This document shows positions 55,701 to 64,000 of a stretch of 64,000 nucleotides of DNA, one piece after another. Each line of letters starts with the position of its first letter. Within the stretch, counting starts at the first letter, position 1. The stretch is from Typha latifolia (Eukaryota; Streptophyta; Magnoliopsida; Poales; Typhaceae), in NCBI GenBank assembly GCA_019914945.1, contig CM034111.1:5456001-5520000 (forward strand), written 5' to 3'. The notes under the pieces are model-generated. The model did no database searches, was not told the DNA's origin, and was given only the letters and a program-made list of their open reading frames with translations. The position numbers and the translations under genes were made by a program.

Positions 55701-58700
55701 CAAGTCCATAACATCCCTTCTTGTTCATTATTTAGAACAAACCATATCTGAAGATGTCATACCCAACAATTTATCAATAGTCTAAAAGTCCATAAAACTA
55801 GTTGACACTGTGGACATCCTTCTATGGCATCCTTATTTAAAGCCATTAAAATGATGAACTGGTTAACAAGCATAATAGCAACTTATTCATAGACAAAAAG
55901 AATGTATCAGAATCATGGACCATAGATGGCACAAATTTAACATATTTTTAATAAAAATTTAAGATATTTAGAAATGTTTGAATCTTTAGCATGTCAATCT
56001 TTGATTTTTAGTTTAAATATATATATTAAAACCTACATTATAGTGTTTTAACTTTAGATTATTTATTATAAATAACTTATTTTATTAAAGAAAAAGTAAT
56101 AGTCAAATATAAATATTATTCAACACATTCACAATTCGAACGGCAGTCGTGTCCGTTATCTTGACTGCCTTGCGACTCTATCCTTGCCACTACAACCTCA
56201 AATTTTCCACCACCTCTATGTTCCCAGCTAATAAATAAGAAAAATAAAAAAGAATACGTGGAAGAGTTCGAGTGCATCCATAGTCGATGCGACCCACAAT
56301 GGTCTGAATTTCAAAATTGTAGTGCGTTCCTCTCGGGTCCTCGTGGCGATATCCAAGCCAAGGTATCATGGAGAAGATAGTGGAGGACACACTACTTATG
56401 GAGGAGAAGCACCGCAAGTTAAGGTTGCACCAGTGAGCACCGTGGATTGGAAGGGACACGCGCCAAGCCAGCTGCCCGAGGGCAACAGACGAGAATATCG
56501 CAACTGATTGGAGGACACTGATGATTGTAGTGTGACCGAGAGCTCCCCTAAAGCTCTCTAATGACGTGAAGCATCTACTTAGACCCCCTGGACGGACTCT
56601 CACACTTGTTTAGGTGGAGGAGCGACGCTCCAAGGAGCAATGCTTCCGTTGCGACGAGAAGTACAAGCCCAAATATCACTGCTCGTAACTGAGAGGCACC
56701 GTCTTGCTTTTCGATGGTCTCAAAGATGAAGGAGATGATTTAGCTATTGTGGAATGTTCGAGGGAAGAGTCAAAGACAATTATTGGTAGGTGAGGTGAAG
56801 GAGGAGAAGAAAGAAGAGATGACAACCATAGCTTTGCTGATACGTTTCCATCAAGAATGTATCGAGAGTTCAATCGATATAAACTTCAATTCTGGAATTT
56901 ATGTATTGTTAGGCTAGGGCAAGCCACAGAATCTGAAATCAGTGGCTGCACGAACTGCAGATACAACCAGGATTCCTAACAGCACCATACTTAGGTTTAC
57001 GGTCACAATTGTCAGGTGCGGATGCTTTCATAAATTTGTTTCAAAAGTGTCGTTCTCATAATGGAGCCATTATCTCTACTATTGATTGGTGCAGCCCAAG
57101 CAGAAAGATCACAGCTTGACTAGTGAGAGCTCACCAAAAAGTGACGCATGTACATTGGCTAGCATAAGCTAGCTAGTGACCCTCTTTTCCTTTATCGCAG
57201 CCAGAATACAAGGCCAAAGTAGTCTCTTCAGTTATCTCTCTCCCTCTCTCCCTTCTGTATCAATCCACCATATTTGTCGTGAAACCTGTTTTGAGTAATG
57301 ATGTGCCAATGTTACACTCTGACCCTCCGTCTTTTATTCCTACACCACTTTCGGCCTATTTCTTTGATCATCATCGAAGAATGAATGGCTTCATGTCTTT
57401 GATGGTTGATTATAATATTTTATCTCGTAGATCCTCAAAGATCAACAAATGAGATATCCTATATATTCCTCTACTTGAGCAGTCTTTGAGGAAAAAAGAA
57501 GTCCAATTATTATTTAGTCAACTTTATTCATTTGCATTAATTGATTAATTTCCAATTGAATTATGTATTCATTACTGTATATATTTTGAATTCAATAACT
57601 TTATTAAAATTCATTGTAATCCACGATGCACCCACATATGTGGCATGCAGTACCTCTAAGACTGCTACTGCAAACACATTGACGTATTGGATGAACTAAG
57701 TGAAGCTTTAACATTATGGTAGGCGGATTGGTAAGGAAACCTAAGAAAATGTCTCAATCTTTCAGGTTTTAAAGCCATCATAGATCTCACATGCCAGCTC
57801 CTACACACTCTTGTCCAAGGGCCCTACTTTGCTGCTCTCTACGTTTCATGCAGAACATGAATTTGTCTCTATCTATTGAGTGGAAACATTAGACATGGGC
57901 TCAATCAATGGGTGGGCTGCAAATGTACTTTGATTTTGGGGCTTCGGCCCAACCATTTGCTTAATTTTGTGGGCAGTGGGCCAGCCTATGTATTGGGCTT
58001 TATTTTAGCCCAATTAGAGGATTACAAGGTTATTGTTAAATTCTAGAAATACCTATTAAAGTGTGAAATTTTTTATAGATAAACGTGAAGATTATTTATA
58101 CTCGTACCTGGATTAGGGATTTGAGCTATCCCACATGGACCTTAGGTGAGTAATTCACTCACGTATTTATCGTCTCATATTTTGTACTACGATTCCATTA
58201 TATTATTTTCGTACAATATTATAATCCATAAAATGTTAATCTTCATACATTGCTATTCTTCATGCAAAATAGAAAATATATTGATCATGAATAGCTAGCA
58301 AAAAATTGGTTGAGTAGGTAAGGACTTTGAGAACAGTCTCTTAGGCTAGATATTTTTTATGCATCTTCCTATGATGACTTAAGTCTACCTTGCATTCTAG
58401 GAAATAAATCTATTTCTGATCAACCTATGATCCATTTAGGCAACTTTAGCGGGGTTAGCAAACAGTCTCAGACTAGATTAAAAATATTCTTGAGGTGATC
58501 CTAGTCTTTGTTATTAAAAAAACAAGGTACGTTTATCATGTAGTGACACCTCCTAGTGACCTTAATCGGATTACATATGAGGAAAAGAATCGAGCGCTAT
58601 CTCGATGTGAACTTTAGTTGATGTGGATATATGGGCACAGTCCCAAAATAAAATACATGCTATTTAGTGAGATTGAGAAATTTCATATAATGAAATTGAG

Positions 58701-61700
58701 CATGCTATCAGCTTGTTAATTGCCTTATTATTAGTTGTGCTTTATTATTCTCATTATGAGCATGCTAGTTTTTGCTATTAATTGTTGAGTTTTAGTTTCT
58801 ATATCATGTTGTATAAATTTTGAATTTACTGGTTTTTGGGTGGATTCATCCACTAAACTAATGTTGTTAGCTCATTAAACTTTTCGAATGCTGATCAACG
58901 CAACGAATGAATGTGGTGCACCGGGACTCATTTGCCTCAACTTAGAATTTTAGCCTTTCTACTTTCAATTATAGTAGTGGTTTTCGTTTTAAATTTTAAA
59001 AACTATTTGTTGCCTTAGTTTTATTTAGAAAACATTAGTTGTATAACTTGAATATCTTTGTTTCTTTAGGAGTTCTTGAATTGGAGTTATTAAATTAATT
59101 TTGAGTTCTTCATATTGTGCATGTTTTTATACCAATTTTGAACCAATTTGAAATGAATTTGATATATTAATTTTGAATTTTTAAAATTTAGGGGAAAATT
59201 GGGGAAAATCTAGTTTTCCCTTTGATTCTTATATTTAAAGAGTATTTTCCATAGATCTAGTATCAAAATGCTAGATTTACGTCGAAAGACCTTTATAAAT
59301 GATTGATCTAGCCAAATTGTGCTAGATCTATTATTTATACACCTCAAATAGTTTTTGAAGTGTAAAAACCTTAGAGAATGAAAGAAAAAGATAGCTTTAA
59401 ATAGGATTTGAAGAAGAAATCTTGAATTCTTCCTTAGTTCCCCCCTTTCTCCTCTCTTTTACCTTCTCTTACTTTCTCTCACTTCCACTTCTTTTCTTAG
59501 TAAAATGGCTGCCAAACAAAGAGCCTAAAGGTCTCTTTGACTAACCCTTAACAGATTATTCAATTCTGGGCATCATCTGATCCATGTCGACGAGCATGGA
59601 TCGACACAAGGCCATAATGATTTGGCATGCACCTGTGCCGAATGTTGATACCTCAGCAACAAAGGGAGTGCCGACAAGCATAGCCATCCCTGGTAAGAGT
59701 GTCATTGTTATTTACCATATTGGATATGATACGTGTCAGTCTCCAAGGATATCATTGATTTTTCTTTTTAAGTATCCAATTTTTATAATAAAAGTAATAT
59801 TATGAATATGGCTTGGATATGCTTAGGCTACATTGTGAATCTGATTAGTGATTAGTTCCAAATACAACTGCCGTCTCTTTCTGGTTAGGTCTAGAAGGCT
59901 CTACTTTTTAAAAATAGACATATTTGCTATTTTAGGAGGCACAATTCATGAACTTGAATGAGGTCCAAACCAAGGATTGTTATGTTGATACTCTATTGGC
60001 ACACCCACTAACACGCCTCTAATATGTTTTCATGATTTTTATATAAGTTTTTAGTTTGAATGTATGTATTAAAGCCTACATTAGAGTCGTTTATCCTTAA
60101 ATGACCTATTTTGTTAAAGATACAACAATACTTAAGTGGAAACATGATTCAACACATAATATGATTGAATACATTCATTAATTGATAATAATTAAGTAAT
60201 TACGAACCAAAACTAGAGTAAATAAGTAGTTGAGGTAATTTTCCTAATTTTTTCCTTTCTAATTTACCTAATTTTTTCGAATTAAATGAATTTCCTATTT
60301 TATGAGTGAATTTTTGGGGATTTCTTTATTTTACTATGTTCAACTCCATGTATTCTCTATTTGTAGAGTACATTAAATGTACATAAATGGCTATAGGATT
60401 TATCATTTGTACAACCTAAATTAGTTTTTAAAGTGTAAAGCAAAGGAAATACTCAAGAGAATAAAAGAAAATTTTACCTTTTGATTTGAAGAAGAAATCT
60501 TAAATCCTTCCTAGATCTCTATTTCTCCTCTCTTTCTTTCTCTTACTTCTACTTTCTTATTGGGAAAATGGTTGCCACAGAGTCCTATTAGACTTGCTTT
60601 AATGGGTCTTGACTCTTGAGGAGCACCCACTGTGTGAAGCACGGTACTCTACTCTAGCTGGTCAGCACAGAATGGCATGGCCCGGCACACCTTCGTCCAA
60701 ACTCCAAATTAAGATTTCAAGCCACAATAGCTACTTCCATGATTTAGAGATCAAATTTTTTTTTTTTTATCTTACATCTCAATATCTAATGGTATAGATA
60801 ATATTGAACCATTCTCTCATCAACAGTTGGTCTTTTAATGAATAAATTAGAGCCATGTGATAAGTTCACATATATATACTATTGTATGTTACACCACAAT
60901 ATTTTCTTAATAAGATTAATGCTTAAGGGTACTATTTTATATATGTGGAAATGTGAATATTACATTATACAAATATCAAATACACATATCCACTACATAT
61001 ATTCAGTGTATACTATCTTATTTTTCAAATCTACCATATAGCACATCTGTGCTCTGTGTGTGGCGATGCTTCACAGAAACAAACAGACTGAAGCATTCCA
61101 TTATTAAATAGTAACCTAATTATCAGAATAACCTTTATTTGATATATGCACCCTGTTGAACTGCATCTTAATTAGTTGCCCTCAAAATATGTGCACTCTT
61201 ACATCAGAAGGTTACATAAATATATTCCCCAGAATCTGCAGTAGTGAGAACCTTGTGCAATAAAACACCCTTTTTCTAATTAATGAACTAGGCAAACCAA
61301 CTTGTTATTTGGATCCGAAAGAACTGATGCAATAAAAAGCCAGGCCATGTACGTGTCGTGCCTACTTATCTGGATATGCATGAGCAAATTCTCTTTTGAC
61401 AATTCATTGAGATAGATAAAAGAATGAGGGATAATCAACTAAAAGAAATAGGAAATGACTGGTGGTAGTATTACTATTTTTATACCCTGAATATTAGAAG
61501 AATAAGTGCCAGCATTGAAGAGCACAAAGAAGGTACCTTAGTTAATGCTAAAAGTTGAGAATGCATGCCACTTTGATCACGATTAAAGTTGGGTCCTAGT
61601 CGTTCCATCAATTCAACAAAGCACCAGAATGACTCAGATTCATCTTCCATAACAAATAATATCGGTGATAAAAGATCACTCATACCCTGAAAAATTACAT

Positions 61701-62104
61701 GCCCAAATGTTAGTACTATATCAATTACAATCAACATAACAAATAATAACAGTGATAAAAGATCACTCATACCGTGAAAAATACACGTGCCCGAATGTTA
61801 GCACTATATCAATTACAATCAAATATATTATTATTGAAAAATTATCAAGAATCTTAGATAAAAAAAATATATCATGATTAGCCATCTAACTACCACCACT
61901 TTCAATTTATCAAAATTCATAGAATAGGTGATGCAGGCTAGTTCCATAAAAGTGAAAGAAATAGGAATTTAACAAAAGAGAAATAAAATATGAAACAGAT
62001 AATGAAAAAAGCACAAAAGACTAGTCAAAGAACTTCAAAGATGTAGGAACATCTCGATTCACAAGAACATGCCATACAAATATGCATCACGAAGTTAGAG
62101 AATA

Positions 62105-62135
<31 letters not shown>

Positions 62136-63828
62136 TACACACACACACACACACAGATATATACAGGCGTCTGTTAAATTCCAAAAGGAAGAAGGAACTC
62201 TGAGGTTAGGCCTAAAATCAAGGTCTCCCTACCTCTTCTATTGCATTTCCTCTACCAAAATATGTATAAAAATATAGTTGCAGTACAAACTTTACATGAA
62301 TACATTGGGAAAAATTATTCTTTTCTAGTCACTTGCTGCATCTCAGGATCATAAAAAGCTTGTTCCAATGTGCATAGAGAAACTGATCTTAATTTTTCTT
62401 CACCTCAAGTGAGCTTTTATGAATCTGAAGGCTAATTAATGTAATGGCTACAGAAGTGTTAAGACTTTTCCAACGTTCTAACTTAAAGATTGTAGTCTAG
62501 CCACATATATGCATAACACACCATTAAGAAGCAAGAGAAAAATGTATGATACTTTGATATCCAAACTCCAAATTTTCAGATATGGATTCCTTAATTGACA
62601 TCAAGACTTGCACCATGCAACATGGTGGCACATATTTAGGGTCGTAAAACAACCAATCCAATATCCGCTGCTAATTCCAACAACAAGAAATGGTTTTGAG
62701 ACCTTTTGGAATTCTTATATGTGACAAACCTTTAGTATTGATACCTCTGCTACAAGACAACTTAGAAGATCCCTAAAGCACCAACAATTATGACATTAGA
62801 ATCGCTAGTTTGTATTAATATTTTTTTTACCAATTTTAACTGCTAAATACTAGGAGGAAGAGAACACTAACACAAAACCACATAAACCCTTATGTAAAAC
62901 TAAAACCCTGATTTTAGCTTGTTCTTCTCACTCCTACTCAAATATTCTTATACAGTAATGTCAAAAAGGAAGATATAATAAGATGATTAATGTTGAAAAG
63001 GAAATAGATGATAGAAGTCTCGTCAAAAAATCAAAGAAACAAGAACTTCACCATTCTAGGGCCATGAAGTTATGCATCACATGCAAGATTGAAATAGCAT
63101 ACATAACTCCACAACCAGAAGAAAAGCAATACAAACCAAAATATCCATCAGGTGACTGTGTTTAGCCCATAACAATTTAACTGCAGTAAAAAACTATGCA
63201 GGTCCAGTTACCATCATATTGAATTACAATGCCACTATGGAGTGATCTAGCTAAATGAGAATGTTAAAAAAAAGGTATTCTAATGACACGCCTAGAATAG
63301 AGAAAGAAATTATGCTACTACGACAAATCGCATAATTAGAAAGCTTATATACAACTAATCACTAGATTTGTAAAGGTTGTTAGTCATTACTCAGCATTCA
63401 GCAAGGACCACAAAAGAAAAATTAGAAAGGAGACTTAGGAGGGAGAACATAAAATTTGAAGATTGTGCATATGATTCAGGAAACAGAACAGATCTCTTTA
63501 GCTTATGCAGAATTACTCCAAGAAGTTTCCATATACCTGACAGTAACCAAGGTCAAAATTGTAGAATGAATAAGTCAAGAGTATGTCACGTAGAACTGCA
63601 ACATTTGGATTATCATCTCCTTCATAATAGGAAACTGATCTGTCTGTTCTCACCTTGAAAAATGATCAACATAAACTAATAGGTCAATTATAAACTGGTG
63701 AAGCAAAATGCTTTAGAGTTCAAATTTCAAACAGAAATAAACAACTACCTACTCACCACATCTTTGTCAATGAGACCTTTCCTCTCTCTAAACTTTGTAA
63801 ATCTTTTAGCCTGTGTTACCGAGATACT
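52777..63828 (-). CDS. Rab GTPase-activating protein, TBC domain (Gyp7/TBC1D15-like), 3' part
   Basis: Exons in order are 63,828-63,757, 63,653-63,537, 61,686-61,537, 54,958-54,858 and 53,104-52,777. All have AG acceptors and GT donors, and the phases agree. They read KGLIDKDV / VRTDRSVSYYEG...LTYSFYNFDLGYCQ / GMSDLLSPILFVMED...LALTK / LVELLDCPLHNYF...FRWILIQFKR / EFEYEQIMLLWEVLWTHYLS...ELSGHIDLD, ending QQEDEVL. The TBC domain speeds GTP hydrolysis on Rab proteins in membrane traffic. The arginine finger (IxxDVxRT) spans the first junction, and the glutamine finger (YCQ) ends the second exon, so both are kept. The N-terminal half lies right of the window. No stops or shifts are seen, so it is probably functional. 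Confidence 0.9.
53105..54857 (-). other. TBC gene intron, 1.75 kb
   Basis: AT-rich intron bounded by donor GTAATC (54,857) and acceptor TTATTCAG (53,105). A pyrimidine-rich patch lies at 53,445-53,472. I see no transposon coding sequence in it. Confidence 0.7.
55940..56150 (+). repeat. Partial copy of the hAT-like nonautonomous family
   Basis: The phrases TTTAGTTTAAATATATATATT, AAAACCTACATTATAG and TTATTCAACACAT follow the same order as TTTAGTTTGAATGTATGTATT, AAAGCCTACATTAGAG and ATTCAACACAT at 60,045-60,160. Ends are not defined. Confidence 0.5.
56590..56760 (+). pseudogene. Ty3/gypsy gag zinc-knuckle scrap
   Basis: The plus strand reads RRSKEQCFRCDEKYKPKYHC then LRGTVLLFDG, matching the gypsy gag knuckle (R--KGLC--CDEK--PGH-C, then a hydrophobic strand and an acidic stretch). 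A stop follows the last cysteine. Neighbouring RT or integrase was not found. Confidence 0.55.
57895..59070 (+). repeat. Diverged LTR remnant related to the chromovirus 3' LTR
   Basis: Shared landmarks in the same order as 8,690-10,030 include GGCCTCGGCCCAACC-like, TTCACTCACGTATTTAT, GAGAACAGTC, AGCGGGGTTAG, GTTGATGTGGATAT and TTGTTAGCTCAT-like words. Divergence is much greater than between the two LTRs of the chromovirus. No coding region accompanies it. Confidence 0.6.
59085..59692 (+). mobile_element. hAT-like nonautonomous element, left end missing
   Basis: It aligns to the reverse complement of 16,480-16,960 and, from 59,370 to 59,540, to 60,440-60,600 (GATTTGAAGAAGAAATCTT...CTCCTCTCTTT...AAAATGG). 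It ends in the family terminus GCATAGCCATCCCTG at 59,692. Its left part abuts the LTR remnant, and the octamer after its right end (GTAAGAGT) was not found on the left, so it is probably truncated. Confidence 0.55.
59971..60694 (+). mobile_element. hAT-like nonautonomous element with 8-bp duplication
   Basis: The element starts CAAGGATTGTTATGTTGATA and ends CCGGCACACCTTC. It is bracketed by identical octamers GTCCAAAC at 59,963-59,970 and 60,695-60,702. Length is 724 bp and there is no open frame of note. Its left half matches the minus-strand copy at 16,480-17,268, and its right half matches the 59,085 copy. The 8-bp duplication places it with hAT elements. Confidence 0.75.
61648..61822 (-). 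repeat. 87-bp tandem duplication over a TBC splice acceptor
   Basis: 61,648-61,734 and 61,735-61,822 are near-identical tandem copies with about eight differences. Each contains the first ~39 bases of the exon at 61,537-61,686 plus part of the preceding intron. The copy next to the exon keeps TTTTTCAG. In the outer copy this is TTTTTCAC, so the extra acceptor lacks AG. Confidence 0.9.
61823..63536 (-). other. TBC gene intron with (CA)n microsatellite
   Basis: This is the intron between the exons at 63,537 and 61,686. It includes a (CA)n array at about 62,105-62,155 with two interruptions. No transposon or exon is recognised in the rest. Confidence 0.7.
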
Positions 63829-64000
63829 CTGCACATGTACCAAAAGTACAAAGAAAATGCACAAGAAAAGTAAATAAATGTATTGTTTGTAAAGAAACAA
63901 AAAAAAATAGCATCATTATTAATTTTGAAGCTTGCTTCAGAACCCATGTAATATATCTTCTTATTGGTAAAATCTAATAAATATCAGATATAAGTGCCAA

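Larger units (their letters stand above)
54959..61536 (-). other. TBC gene intron, 6.6 kb, filled with repeats
   Basis: The donor is GTACCT at 61,536 and the acceptor CTTCAG at 54,959. Inside are a partial copy of the hAT-like family (55,940-56,150), a gypsy gag scrap (56,590-56,760), an LTR remnant (57,895-59,070) and two hAT-like elements (about 59,085-59,692 and 59,971-60,694). 55,000-55,940, 56,900-57,890 and 60,710-61,530 hold nothing I can name. Confidence 0.7.

Noticed and set aside
56190..56603. 137-codon minus-strand frame in the TBC intron
   Set aside because: The opposite strand just downstream carries a gypsy gag knuckle, and the minus reading has no recognisable motif.
1..64000. 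CRISPR array, operon, riboswitch or bacterial-type system
   Set aside because: No regularly spaced direct repeats with unique spacers, no clustered prokaryotic-type genes; spliced genes and transposons show the DNA is plant nuclear.

Overview
The window looks like flowering-plant nuclear DNA, mostly intergenic. It has spliced genes with GT-AG introns, many decayed retrotransposons (Ty3/gypsy chromovirus, Ty1/copia, plant L1-type LINEs with RNase H), hAT transposons, an Au-like SINE and long AT-rich gaps. Nothing bacterial is present. I cannot fix the species from sequence alone.

Three host genes are supported, all on the minus strand. (1) 16,016-26,596: the 5' half of a leucine-rich-repeat receptor-like gene (LRR VIII-2 type), with a signal peptide, a Cys-rich N-cap and a ladder of LRR exons that are almost all exactly 72 nt. 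Its introns are full of repeats, and no malectin or kinase exon was found. (2) 36,760-36,932, perhaps with a first exon at 38,046: one exon of a proline/amino-acid transporter, hemmed in by LTR sequence. (3) 52,777 to past the right edge: the 3' end of a Rab GTPase-activating protein (TBC domain, Gyp7/TBC1D15-like), with five exons carrying both catalytic fingers. This is the only gene here that looks intact as far as it can be seen.

Layout. 1-1,620: AT-rich, MITE-like. 1,620-10,129: a decayed Tekay/Del-type chromovirus with unequal LTRs. 10,130-16,000: an old repeat, a LINE remnant and unassigned DNA. 16,000-26,600: the LRR gene with nonautonomous hAT elements, an Au-like SINE and a copia gag relic in its introns. 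28,200-36,430: a minus-strand LINE broken by LTRs, one of them a solo LTR with a perfect 5-bp target duplication, plus a copia LTR. 36,430-38,240: the transporter fragment. 38,247-40,588: a solo LTR. 40,880-49,456: a hAT transposase gene broken by a near full-length LINE and by a solo LTR with a perfect AGTAA duplication. 50,050-51,800: a copia integrase relic and a LINE 3' fragment. 52,777-64,000: the TBC gene, whose largest intron (6.6 kb) holds a gypsy gag scrap, an LTR remnant and two hAT-like nonautonomous elements.

I saw no operon-like system, CRISPR array, tRNA or rRNA. The most useful new observations are the dated nesting order of the insertions, a nonautonomous hAT-like family recognised by 8-bp duplications and matching termini, and small tandem duplications placed on splice sites of host genes.
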